Source: Aquilaria yunnanensis
Lineage: Eukaryota; Streptophyta; Magnoliopsida; Malvales; Thymelaeaceae
Length of the DNA stretch: 64,000 bases
Assembly (NCBI GenBank): GCA_039654915.1
Contig: CM077593.1
Coordinates: 80,022,501 to 80,086,500, forward strand
Reading direction: 5' to 3'
In this document: positions 46,469-57,488 of the stretch, one piece after another
How the letters are laid out: each line of letters starts with the position of its first letter
Position numbering within the stretch: the stretch's first letter is position 1
Made by a program: the position numbers and the translations under genes
The notes under the pieces: generated by a model
What the model saw: only the letters and a program-made list of their open reading frames with translations
Database searches by the model: none
What the model was told of the DNA's origin: nothing

Positions 46469-46904
46469 AATTTTTAGACAAGAAATGGTGAAAGCCAAAA
46501 ATTTGTCTAAGTACAGAAAGTTTTCCCCTGTCTAAGAATGTTCGCCGAACAAAGCTGAAGTATGGACTCCCGAAAGTCTCCTATTCCTTTCGAAGTTAGT
46601 TGGGTTATAGGCCCAAAAGAGGGCAAATCTACCGAACACGGCCGACAAGGGGTAGGCTAAACTTTGCCTAAGGAAACTTCGCCAACTACGAAAAACCTCC
46701 CAAAGAATGGCCGACGAAAACAAGAAAAGAGAGTACCGAAGTCCCTTGACCGAAAGTGGTCAGGACAAGTGGGAAACAAAAATTGCTCAAACAGACTTAG
46801 CCAAAATAATGAAGGAAAATTCATTGAAGAAGGTCTTGATACAAGGAGAAGATCACAAGAAGAAGAGTACAAAGAAAAAGAAGAAGGTAAAGGTCCTAGA
46901 ATAT

Positions 46905-49404
46905 CTAAGGGACCCGGCGTCATGGGAAGCTTCGGCTCCTGAATCTTTCGCCGCCACCTTCGGTGTAGGAGGAGGAAACGGCAGGTTAAGGAACTCGACT
47001 CTTGACCACATCCACCGAGGCCCCCCAGGAATATCCAGGGCAGCCAGAAAGGAAGGATCGAGGTCCGAATACTTCTTCAGAAACTGATGACCGGCTAGGC
47101 AGAAGCCGTCCTGAAAAGCAACCTTGGACGTCTAGACGGCTTTGCCTCTTTCAACGTCCAACTCGTCCGCCTCATGTTGTAGATCCGAAACCTCCTGCTG
47201 AAGGTTGTAAATCTCCTTCTCCAGCTCCTCAGTTTTCTTCTTCTTCTTCAAACCCTCCTTCAGCAAGTCGACCTTGGCCAGGAGTTCAGCATTTTCAGCC
47301 ATTGCCTTCGCTAGGAGGGCAGACTCCCATTCCTTTTCCTTTTGAAGGGTCTTGTTGGCCGAAGTCAGGCTGATTAATTTGTCGCCAAGGTTGGACATCT
47401 TCTTGGAAAAATCCTTCAAAAGCCCCTTTTGGCCCTTTAAGAACTCCTCCCGAAGACTGGCAATCTTCTCCTTGCATATTTGGCTCAACTTGGTGTTCGT
47501 CAGCACCGAGTTGGCACAAAAAACTTTGGCCTTCTCCAATTTGTCTTCAGCCCAAGCTCGAGCCGAAGACTGCTTTGCTGCCCAAGCTCGGAGGTATCCA
47601 CTATACCCCAAAAGTTGCAAAAAAAAGAGAAAGTACTTAGCAAAATTTGCACAAGGAAAGCCAAAAACACTTAGGCAAAAAGCGGGAAGGAAAAGTGAAG
47701 AGCCTGAAGAGTTACCTGAGTAGCATGCTGGGAAAGTTTTGTAGCAAGGGCATCCTCGAAGGCACACTCCTCGGCGACTGCCTTGAAGGATGCCTGAGTA
47801 AGCACGCCCCTCGCCATTTGGGGAGCCATTTCCCGACAATCCTCGGAGAACAGATTCATGTCCTCCGTGGAAGACCAGAATGGCTCCCTTGGGACTTTGT
47901 CCTTCGGGACATGAGAATCCCGAGATCCGTCATTCGAGCGTGCTTAATCTTCCAAGCCAGGGGCGCCGGATCCTCTGCAAAAAGAAACATGCATCTTATC
48001 AAGTAAAAATTCCTTGATTATAAAAAATGTAAGTTGATTGTAGGGAAAAAGAGACAAACCTGGCGCGACCTCGGCACAGTCGTCATCAGAGTCACCGACC
48101 TCCTCCACGTCGGCAGGAACATGTTTGCCCTTGGCCCTTCGGCGCTTTTCTAAATCTTCGACAGAAAGATCCGCCAAAGAGCCCAACAAATCCACCGACG
48201 TGGTGGGACTCGGAAGGGCAGGAACGGCTACCTCGGCAAGAACCCCCCCCGGCAGTTTCAGGCTTGGACAAAGTTGCAACCTCTGTAGAAGTTGCAATGA
48301 CATCGCCAACCTTGGTGGAAGTAGCAATAACATCGCCGACTTCTGAAACGTCTTCTGGAGGGGGAAGAGGGGTGTCCTTCTTGGCCTTCTTGGCCGAAGA
48401 TAATCCGCTCCCAAAAGCCTTGCGCCTCTTCTTTTGTTCTCCCTTCTTGGCCTGACCAAGGAAGAAATACCTGTAGTAGGCGGCAGACTCATCGCCCATC
48501 CCTGAAAAATAGGGAAGAAATCAGTGTAAGTCCACAGGCACTTATGCTGAAAAAACTTTGAAAGAAACTTACTTTCAAAAAAGGCTTCGTAAGTAAGCTC
48601 GCTCCGAATGAGCTTCACCAGCCAAGAGTTCTTCCCCTCGGTAGCAAGAGCTGCCATCCCGAGATCCGTCTTGTGCTCTGTAACCACCCCCAAATCCCGA
48701 AAGACATCCTCGGTCATGAGTTTCCACATGATCGGGAAAGGGTAGAGAGAGCGTGAAGAGACCTCGGCATCCTAGTCGGTGACAGCATGGATTTGTCTGT
48801 CAAAGTCCCCAAACCTCGCCGCCAACTTGGGAGTTAGCAGCTTCCTGGGATCCATGACATCCGCCTCCAGCTTTCCCCGAGCCCACTTAGTCGGGACGTG
48901 CGACCAGGCCTCCGCCACCTTCAGGAAGAAGAACTTCCTTTGCCACCCTCACCAGCTATCCTTGGTAGCGAAGGTGAACATAAATTTCTTGCTCCTAGAT
49001 CCCCGAGGCAGCATGAAATAAAGGCCACCCTTCGGAACCGGATAGAGCTTATAATACTGCATGAACAGGATGAAATGGGGTTCTACCCCGAAGATCCCGC
49101 ACATGCAGAGAAAGGCGTTGAAATAGCAAAATGAGTTGGGAGGAAGCTGATTCATGGCTATGCCATGAAATTGGCAAAAGTCACAAATCATCTTTGCAGG
49201 AGGAAACCGAAGTCCGGCCTTCAGTTGGGCTCGGAAAATGGTAACCTCGTCACCCCGATTCATAAAGCTAAACTGGCCAAGGCGAGGTAACCTTATGATG
49301 GCATACGAAGGAAGGAAAAATTTGGTCTTCCACTTTTCTAATTTTTCAAGAGTGGTGCAACAAGGGTGAGACATAAGAGGTTGCCAACTCTCGGGAACAG
49401 GCAT
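46905..49404 (-). pseudogene. Gypsy A antisense gene, four-exon remnant
   Basis: Runs opposite to gag-pol, between integrase and the 3' LTR, and is collinear with the antisense gene of Gypsy B. Exon 1 is 49404-48573, 832 nt, the same length as in B, starting MPVPESWQPL, with stops at 48949-48951 and about 48774. Intron 1 (48572-48502, GT...AG) is intact. Exon 2 is 48501-48060, 442 nt against 399 in B, with a frameshift at a C run (about 48242-48250). Exon 3 is about 47974-47716. Exon 4 starts near 47614 and encodes a long coiled coil, but its acceptor has changed from AG to AA. The end near 46905 is set by homology. Exons 1, 2 and 4 still keep long open stretches. Confidence 0.85.
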
Positions 49405-49676
49405 GGTTGACCAAAAAATGACTTCGGAAAAAGGAGAAAAACGATTTCGGAAAGAGGAAAAATGACTTCGAGAAGCGAAAAGAAAAGCAGAAACCGAAGG
49501 AACTCTAGAAATCAGAACCCACCAAAAGTCTTGCCGAAGTCTGGGTTCGAGGACACCGTCGTGAAAGATCGCCGGAAATCGCTCCGCTGCTAAAACCGCC
49601 ACAAAAGAGGAGAAAAAGGCACAGAGCAAAATGAGAGCAAAGAAACAAAAATAAAGAGTATGACAGGAGGAAGGCT

Positions 49677-49682
49677 TATATA
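49677..49682 (-). promoter_or_regulatory. TATA box of the Gypsy A antisense gene
   Basis: On the minus strand CTATATAAGCC lies about 275 bases upstream of ATG 49404. Gypsy B has CCTATATATATC about 235 bases upstream of its antisense ATG. Agreement in place supports a dedicated internal promoter. Confidence 0.6.
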
Positions 49683-50202
49683 GATTGAGGAAGGGCAGCC
49701 AAAAGGGCGTCATAAATATTGCGTGAAAGCAAAACGTAGCCATAATGGCCCCTCGCGCGCAAAACGGCGTGCCCATCCCAGCTGATGCCTGCCACATGTC
49801 ACCCGTCACGAGAAACTAGAACGCGTTTTCTGACATTTAGAAAACCCGGGCATGCTACTCGAGACTGGCACGACTAGTTTCAAGACACCACGGTTCACTA
49901 GACTATGGCAGGAAAAATAAAAAAGTTGGGTATCTCGAGAACACCGAAGGATGGATAGATGACATCTATCCGAACAAGGCTTATCACCTAGGAGGCGAAG
50001 TGCCTCCCCAACCGACGTCATACTCCGAGTGTAAATCCATAAGGTCCGGGGTTCAAGGCTCCGTGCCGCCTTGTTCGACCGAAATGGACATACTATCACG
50101 TGGGCCTCCGGGAGTCCACGGGGTCGTCCTGTCAAAACTGCCAATTGGACGATAGACGGACACCAAAAGGACTACTTGCGGAAGTCTCCACTTCGGCTTT
50201 TC

Positions 50203-50215
50203 CAAGGGGGGCATG
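50203..50215 (+). other. Gypsy A polypurine tract
   Basis: CAAGGGGGGCATG sits directly against the 3' LTR. Confidence 0.7.
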
Positions 50216-51261
50216 TGATAGCCGAAGTGCTATCGCCCTGACCACCTGCCGACCATGGGAAAAAGGGAGCCAGACACCTGAGGTATACAACTTTGGAAAG
50301 GACTCCAGAGTTAAGGAAGTCATACACCTGAGGCGCACGACCTCAGTAGCTCACCAAATTCCAACTTCGGGAGCCAGCGTAGTGCCTCCTTCGGGAGGGC
50401 GACCGAACCAGCTTCGGGGGAGAAAGACCAACCACCCCCTGCGGGAGAAAGCCCCCCGAAGACATAGACATCGAAGTTCCATCCCGACTCTGGGAAAGGG
50501 CCCATCACCCCGAAGTGAGACATCAACCAAAGGGACCTCGGTTGTACGGCAAGAGCCATTAAGGAGCCTCTGACACTCCGCTCATATACGTCTCCGACAC
50601 GCCACCCCTAGACACGCTCTACCACAGCATCGCAGCATACGTCCTATTGCACAAGGCTACACCTACTACGGCTCGCGGCCCGAGGAGCCTGTAGATGGCT
50701 AGGGGCCCCCACGCCCAGAAATACAAACACCATCCGTCCATACACGTGTCACAATCTGAAGGGATCACCTCATCCCTTATAGACCAGGGAAATGGTCACA
50801 GGCAAGGGGTTCTCTGCCCGGAGGACCAAAAAGACAAGAGGACGCTCTCCTCTCTTCGCCTGAATACACTCCCTTCAGCCCTCAGAAAGACACGTCAGGT
50901 AAGAGTCCCTTGTGCTTATTACTGAGTATCTCTCTTTCTCGGAGCACTGACTTGGATGTCGGAGGTCTCCCCCCCCCGGAAAACCACCCCAGGGGCCTCC
51001 TAACCCCTGTTTTCTGAGTGTTTCAGCCAGGTCTCCCTGAAGGATCTCCGCTCCAGGTTCTTTCCCACACCAGAATTTTTTCCCGTCCTCACCAGCCACG
51101 GTACCAGGAAGCTGCCGGCCATCACTGAAGGTGACCCTCTCAGGGTACCTCCTTGTACCTCCAGGACCCCCTACTACCCACACCGCTGCACACAGTGGAG
51201 ATGTTGGCTCCGCCTAACCGGACCGCATCATATGCTGGCTCCGCACCCCCGGACCGCATCA
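50216..51261 (+). repeat. Gypsy A 3' LTR
   Basis: TGATAGCC to CGCATCA, followed by the GATTG duplication. Compared with the 5' LTR the differences are spread throughout and are largely C/T and G/A. Confidence 0.93.
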
Positions 51262-51266
51262 GATTG

Positions 51267-52054
51267 CTTGATTGTTCTATATGATATTTGTATATGTTTG
51301 TTGTGCTTTGCATGCTTGCATATGTTTCCCCTTGTAGGTGCCGAATTCCTTATTGAGTACTTTAGAATACTCACCCCTTAAGTGTTGTGTAGGTATTAAG
51401 GGGGCTGGTTGTGCTTAACAGTTGGTAAAAGGGTAGCTATTAAGGCTAAGTTTTATTGGTTGAAATGTACTCTCTAAGTAGGAAATCTTATGTTTCTAAG
51501 TTACTTGTAACATAAGTTACTATTGATTAAAGTGTTTGCCTTTCAGTTTGAGGCTAAGTGAGCATAAGGAAAGTATGGCTTAATACTTAAAGCTAATGTG
51601 CTTGGGTAAAGAGCTAAGGATGGATCTTAGTCGATATATGATGCCTCTTGTATGTGTATGGTATTTTTATACTAAGTGTTGCCTCTATTAGTGTCCATTG
51701 GTGTGTATAACACTAGGGTTACATTTGGATGCGCATACGATTGAGATATAAGCACATAGTTGTTACTTGAAGTTAGAGTAAATAACGTTTTTATGTTTTG
51801 GCTTGTTTTGAATTGTGTTTTCATTAACTTCCATATCACTATTTTCAATGTTATTTTTATTTATTGTTATTGCATAGCCAGGACAACGCATGCATATTTT
51901 TTATGCAGGGTAGGCTAAGTAAGTAATTACACGTAAAATTTTTAAGATAACTCGTGAGTAATAACTTGCCAATTGTAACCTAAATGGGATCACAATTCCT
52001 TAAAAGCCTACTAGTGTTAGTAAAACCAGGGTACTGGGATGCTATTCCATCACA
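51267..52054 (+). mobile_element. Host LTR element: remainder of 5' LTR
   Basis: Continuation of 41640-43443 after the Gypsy A insertion. It contains TTCCTTATTGAGTACTTTAG and AGCATAAGGAAAG blocks shared with 27640-30300, and ends CATCACA immediately before a primer-binding site. No coding. Confidence 0.6.
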
Positions 52055-52056
52055 GT

Positions 52057-52073
52057 TGGTATTAGAGTAGGTG
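52057..52073 (+). other. Host element primer-binding site
   Basis: TGGTATTAGAGTAGGTG, two bases after the LTR end, is a one-transition variant of the initiator-methionine type TGGTATCAGAG site. It shows that the preceding LTR is the 5' one and that the element reads on the plus strand. Confidence 0.65.
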
Positions 52074-52751
52074 AATGGTCCTAGTAGAGGCAATAAATGA
52101 CTAAGATCCAAGTGTGTCCTTGTGCTAAGTGTGGTTAGTACTACTTATAAGAGTGCTTACAGTTGATGTCTAGTATTGGTTGTAGGTATATCAATGGAAA
52201 CTCGGTAAAGTGCTTGTATTGAGGTAAATGACCAAGCAAGGGTCCAAATGGCCCTATGGTGTTAGGCATAGGGAAGGTGACAATGTTGTTTTATAGTACC
52301 AGTAGCACTATGGCATAAATAGCCTAAAGAGGATCCCTAGCCCTTGAAGGAAGAGAGACCTTGGTTGATGCCTAATGAGTAAAGGTCAAAGTGTACTAAG
52401 GTCTACCAGTACACTGAGGCCAATGGAGGAATCCTTACCCTGAGGGTAAGGCCAAGGTCAAGGAAATGTCTACAGTTATGTGGATAAGGATAAAATTCAA
52501 TGAGTAGTTGAAAAGCCCAAGGATAAGGGCCAAAGAGCACTAAGTTATTAAGAGTAAATTAAGGCTGAGTGAAACATCAATACCCAAGGGTAAAGAATGA
52601 CATGGACACCAAGAGAGCAATAGACCACAAGGTATGGGCTAAGGTGTGCTAGGACTATATGTGCACCCGGGCTAAGAGAATAACGTCTCCAACCCAAGGT
52701 AAGTTGAGGCCCCAAGCAAGAACTTGGGCAAGGACCATTTAATTTGAAGTC
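52074..52751 (+). other. Host element leader, no gene before the Gypsy B insertion
   Basis: Noncoding on both strands. It ends at AAGTC, the target of Gypsy B, and resumes at 63930. Confidence 0.6.
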
Positions 52752-53721
52752 TGATGCCCCAAGGCATCTTCGTTTGCTGTCACGTTGACAGGTGGAGAGA
52801 CTTCCTGAGGAGGCGAGTGCCTGGAGCTCAGATTTCCCAGCTGAGTGTGCCTGAAAAGCTCAAAGAAGAGGTTAGGAGGTCCCCGGTTTGCTTTTCCGGG
52901 GAGGACCCTCCGACGCCCAAGTCAGTTTTCTGAGTGAAGGTGGAGGAAGAACACTAAGGGATCAAGTGTCTTGCCTGTTTTGTGTTTTCTCAGAGAGAGG
53001 GAAATGCCCATCCTTTGCCCAGTCCCATTTCCTAGTATTTATAGGAGTAGCTGGTCCGTTCAGATCATGACACGTGTTCGGTCGGATTTGATCTGTCTCT
53101 TTGGACCTAGGGGACAGGCAGCCGTTTGCAGCCTCTTTTAGCCCTAGACCCGGACGGGTTGTGTCAGGACTGGGGCGGCTGCGGCGTGTCATTTCGCCGT
53201 TCAGATGTGACGTGTAGGGCTTGTGGGCGACATGTCAGAGGCTCCTTAAATGCTCATACCGTACTCCCGAGGTCCCCTGGGCGAGGTCGCCCTTCGGTGC
53301 GTGCACCCTCTTCGGATTCTATCCGTCCTTCGGTGCGAGCACCTCCTTCGGGATCTATCCCATAATTCTGGGAGCGCCCTTGATGAACACCTTCTTCGGG
53401 ACTCACATCCATAGTTCGGGGATTCCCTTGTTCAGGTGTTTCTTCTTCGGGGAAGACCTCTTTGGGGCCTCTTCCTTCGGGGAGATTCTCCCTTGCTTCA
53501 GAGAGATGGCTCTCTTACCCGAAGACGGTCAGTTTAGCCCCTCGATGGAGACGGTGTTGTCCTCGGAATTCCTGACGAGCTACCGAAGTCTCGAGCTCAT
53601 AGTGTTTGACTTCGCACCTTCCGAGGTCAGTAAAAAGATCCTCTCTTGGGTGACGTCAGACTCCTCGGCCAATATTCTGGCGCGGAGTTACTACCGAGGA
53701 GGCGTTAGCCTTTGGCTATCA
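52752..53721 (-). repeat. Gypsy B 3' LTR (element orientation)
   Basis: Plus strand TGATGCCCC to GGCTATCA, preceded by AAGTC. Differences from the other LTR include C/T in the GCTGTCACGTTGACAGG stretch and CC/TT in CTTACCCGAAG. Confidence 0.95.
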
Positions 53722-53736
53722 CAGGCCCCCCTCCGA
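53722..53736 (-). other. Gypsy B polypurine tract
   Basis: On the minus strand GGAGGGGGGCCTG lies directly before the 3' LTR. Confidence 0.8.
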
Positions 53737-53792
53737 AAAGCCGAAGTGAGAAACTTCGGTTCATCGGTTTTCAGGTCCTGTGGTTGTGATAT

Positions 53793-54010
53793 CTGCGCCG
53801 AAGACGCCTTCTTCTGCCTGAAGCGATGGGCAGTCCTTTTTGCGTCCTCGAGGCGCGAGAAGATAGGCTGTCCGTGTGCCGAAGATACACCTTCTGCCCG
53901 AAGTCACAGGCTATCTCTTGGTGTCTTCGTGGCGAGGGGAAATAGGATAACCTTGTACCGAAGATAGAGCTTTTGCCCGAAGTCACAGGCTGTCTTTTGG
54001 TGTCCTCGAG
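53793..54010. repeat. Imperfect ~80-bp tandem repeat near the Gypsy B 3' LTR
   Basis: Three units mark themselves with CCGAAGACGCCTTCTTCTGC, CCGAAGATACACCTTCTGCC and CCGAAGATAGAGCTTTTGCC, at about 53796, 53879 and 53959. Each is followed by a GGCTGTC or GGCAGTC phrase and CCTCGAGG or CTTCGTGG. Noncoding. Confidence 0.75.
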
Positions 54011-54299
54011 GTAACCTACTTTTTTGCCTTTATAGGTCTGCTCATGCGTCGCGTCCTGTATCGAGCAGAGTCAGTCTAGGGCGGCGCCTCTAGACCAAAT
54101 GGTGTCAGAGGGCGTGCTCGACGTGATGGACGACACGTGGCACGTTTGCTGCGCGATGACCGACACATGGCACTTTTTTATTGGGTAAGAATGCACTGAG
54201 TACAGCAGGCGCGACTTTTCAGGTGCTCTTGGCAGTTATGACGACGCTTCGCCTTCCGAGGGGTACTAATGGCGACGGTTTGTTCTGGCCTTCTCGGCC

Positions 54300-54308
54300 T
54301 ATATATAT
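54300..54308 (+). promoter_or_regulatory. TATA box of the Gypsy B antisense gene
   Basis: CCTATATATATCAG lies about 235 bases upstream of ATG 54537, on the strand opposite to gag-pol and outside the LTR. It is followed by a pyrimidine-rich leader. Confidence 0.6.
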
Positions 54309-54536
54309 CAGTCCTGTCATAACCCTCTTTCTTCTTCTGCTTTTGCTTTCTTTTGCCTTCTAATTCTCTCCCGATTTTCCGCGGCGGTTCTCCTTTTTCA
54401 GGCGTTTTTCCGACCACTTTTCACGACGGCTTCCAGGAATCCAGATTCCGGCAAGACCTTTGGTGGGTTTTAGTCCCTTTTGCTTTTTTTTTTTTTTCAA
54501 AGCTTCTTCTTTGTTTTTCCCGAACTCGTTTTCATC

Positions 54537-57001
54537 ATGCCTCTTCCCGAGAGTTGGCAACCTCTTCTTTCTCACCCCTGCTGCACTACTGCGGCAAAGC
54601 TAGCGAAGTGGAAGAAAAAGTTTTTCTTACCCTCTTACTCTGTGACGAGGTTGCCCCGTCCTGACCAATTTGCTTTCTCCAACCTTAGTGATGAAATCAC
54701 CGTTTTTCGAGCCCAACTGAAGGCCGGACTTCGGTATCCCCCCCTGGAGATGGTTAGCGCGTTCTGCAACTTCCATGGCATTGCCGTTAACCAACTCCCA
54801 CCGAACTCGTACTGCTATTTCAACGCCTTCCTCTGTATGTGCGGCGTTTTCAAAATAAAACCTCACTTTGTAGTTTTTCTTCAGTACTACAAGCTCTTCG
54901 TGGTCCCAAAGGGTGGCTTCTACTTTATGCTGCCTCGGGGATCCGGGAGCAAAAAGTATACGTTCACCTTCGCCACCAAAGACAGCTGGCGAGGGTGGCA
55001 ACAAAAATTCTTTTTCCTGAAGAAGTCGGAGGCTTGGTCGCGCGTCTCGACCAAGTGGGCTCAGGGGAGGCTCAAGATGGATGTTGTTGACCCGAAGATA
55101 CTGCTAGACGCTGATGTAGCACCTATCTTTGAGGACTTCGACAGGCGCATCCGGGCCGTCTCTGACTGGGCTGCCGAGGTCCCTCCTCGTGCCCTTTACC
55201 CCTTTCCGATCAACTGGAGGCTTATGACCGAAGAGGTCCTTCGGGAACTCAAGGTGGTAAAGGAGCATGAGACAGACCTCAATATGCCGAAACCGGCTTC
55301 TTCGGGGAAGGACTCCTGGCTCGTAAAACTCCTTCGGGGGAAAGAGACTTATGAGTCTTTTTACGAGAGTAAGTTACTTTCTCATTTTTTCCTTCATAAC
55401 TTCATCTTGGACTTACACTGATCTTCTTTTTCCTTTTGCAGAGATGGGTGACGACGCGGCTGCCTTTTACAAGGCTCTTTTTACCGGGCAGGCCGAGAGG
55501 GGCGAGCAGACAAAAAAGGCCGCCTCTCGGAGGCGGAAGCACACTTCGGCGGGCCCTCCTTCCAAACGGGCCAGGAAGGCTGGTTCTTCCTCTCTTCCGC
55601 AAATTCCGGAGGAGGCAGGCGAGGAAGCCGAAGACCGCGCTGTCCCTTTGCCCGAGGTACCTTTTGCCGACGTCCCTTCTTCCGACGTCCCACCTCAAAG
55701 CCCCACGCCTTCGCATGCTCTTCTGGAGGGCGATGGGGAGGAGACCCCTTCTGCCGAGGAGCGGCGCCAAATAAAAGGCAAGGGGATCTCTATTGAGGCG
55801 ACGACGGTTCCTGACGACGACGTTACCGAGGTGCCAGCAGGTTTGTACTTTGTCAAACATCCTTTTGTCTCTTGCAAACCATTAAGACTTTTCTGGCCTT
55901 AACCGATTTTTCTGCCTTGTTGCGCAGCGGAGGTGGCCTCTCCTGGCTGGGTTACCGAACATGCCCGCAAGAGGGCCCTTCGGGATGCCAAAATTCCTGA
56001 AGGGAAAGTGCCGAAAGAGCCCTTTTGGACGTTCACGGAGGACATGAATATGTACTCCGAGGACTGTCCCGAGATGGCTAGGCAAATGTGCAAAGGGGTG
56101 CTTACTGAGGCATCTTACAAGGCCATTACGGCGGCTTACCCAGGCGATAACTCCTTGGTCGCCAAAGTCACTGAACATGCTGCCCAGGTGCTTAGCATTA
56201 TTTTCCTCAGTGGCAAATTTGTCTTTGACTTTTTGTCCAAGTACTTAGCATTATTTTCCCTCTGTTTGCTTTTCTCTCTCTTTTTTGCAGCTGATGGGGT
56301 ATGCCGGGTGTCTCCGTGTTCGGGTGGCGCGAGAGGCAGAGAAGAGGGCGGCACTTTGGGATCATTATACCAAGGCGAAGGACAAGTGTTCGGCCCTGGT
56401 AGCCGAAAATGCTCATCTCAAGCAGTCTACGGAGAAGGAGGTTGCTGAACTTCGGGAGGGGTTCAAAAAAGAGAAAGAGGAACTTCAGAAAGACACCTCC
56501 CAGAAGCTTTCCGACCTTGGCTCTCGAATGGCGGAGCTGACTTCGACCGTCGAGGCGATTCAAAAGGGTAAGTCAGAAAGTGACGCAATCCTTGCGAAGG
56601 CGCTCGAGGAGAAGGCTCATCTCGAAGCCGAGGTCGCATCTCTGAAGGAGCCTTCAGAAGAGAAGAAGAAGGTGAAGTTACTGAAGAAAAAGGTCAAGGA
56701 TTTGGAGAAGGATTACGCTGATCTGGAGAAGGACTATGAGGATTTGGAGGTCAAGAAGCAGGAGGCCGATAATATGACGAAGTTGGGCTTTCAAGACGGC
56801 TTCTGCCTCGCTCGGCACCAGATTCTGCAGAAGTTCCCAGACTTCGACCTCTCCTTCCTGGAAGCAATGAACATCCCCAAGGAGCCTCGGTGGACTTGGT
56901 CCAATATCGAGCATTTGAGACTGCCTCCTTCTCTCCCGGCGCCGAAGGCTACTAACAAAAGCACGGGGGCTGGCAGTTCTCAGGACGCCGAGGTTCCTTA
57001 A
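54537..57001 (+). CDS. Gypsy B antisense four-exon gene, 'putative gypsy type transposon' protein
   Basis: Exons 54537-55368, 55442-55840, 55928-56187 and 56291-57001 (832, 399, 260 and 711 nt) join in frame to give 733 aa and a TAA stop. All three introns are short with GT...AG ends. Residues 1 to about 277 form a conserved domain I associate with the plant family called putative gypsy type transposon (Transposase_28), with QLPPNSYCYFNAFLCMCGVF. Around 300-325 is a basic, nuclear-localisation-like stretch (SRRRKH and KRARKAG). Residues about 530-650 are a strong Lys/Glu/Leu coiled coil. The C-terminus has GFCLARHQILQKFPDFD. It has no catalytic motif known to me. Unlike gag-pol in this element it has no stop. 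Its role is unknown; a structural or regulatory protein for the element is inference. Confidence 0.82.
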
Positions 57002-57488
57002 CTTGTACTAGGGCCTTTTGTCTTCATTTTCTTCTTCTTTTTTGTAGTCTTTCAGCAACTTTCTTCTCTGTAAGCGCTCTTTGGCTTAATAGATACAACT
57101 TCAGCTAAGTGTTTTTTGCCAGGTTCTTTTGTTTCTCCCTGTCCCGAACATGCTGTTGCTTTCCTTTGTCCTGAACATATTCGCTCGAGAGACTTCGGAA
57201 AACCTTGCTCTTGCTTTCCTTTTGTCCCGAACATATTCGCTCAAGAGACTTGGGAAAGCCTTACTCTTGCTTTCCTTTGTCCCGAACATATTCGCTCGAG
57301 AGACTTCGGAAAACCTTGCTCTTGCTTTCCTTTTGTCCTGAACATATTCGCTCAAGAGACTTTGGAAAGCCTTACTCTTGCTTTACTCGGCGATTGCTTT
57401 CGTGAGACTCTTGCCTTGTGCTTCTTCAGAACTTTTTACTTAGACAAATTTTTCCAACTTGTGGAATACAACTTTCCCACCGAACTTT
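57002..57488. repeat. Spacer with a ~56-bp tandem repeat (four units)
   Basis: GAACATATTCGCTC occurs at 57173, 57229, 57284 and 57340. Units alternate: first and third have CGAGAGACTTCGGAAAACC, second and fourth CAAGAGACTT(G/T)GGAAAGCC, so this is a duplicated ~111-bp dimer. It lies between the 3' ends of the antisense gene and pol, where it could serve as a shared terminator region. Confidence 0.85.

Larger units (their letters stand above)
43444..51261 (+). mobile_element. Gypsy A: decayed Ty3/gypsy element of Tat type
   Basis: LTRs of 1043 and 1046 bp (TGAYAGCC...CGCATCA) bound an internal region with a TGGCACC-type primer-binding site and a polypurine tract. A perfect 5-bp duplication GATTG flanks it (43439-43443 and 51262-51266). 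It inserted into another element's LTR. The two LTRs differ at many sites, mainly transitions, so it is old. Most of gag, protease and RT is deleted and the rest of pol is broken, but an antisense multi-exon gene remains on the minus strand. It is clearly more GC-rich than the host LTR. Confidence 0.93.
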
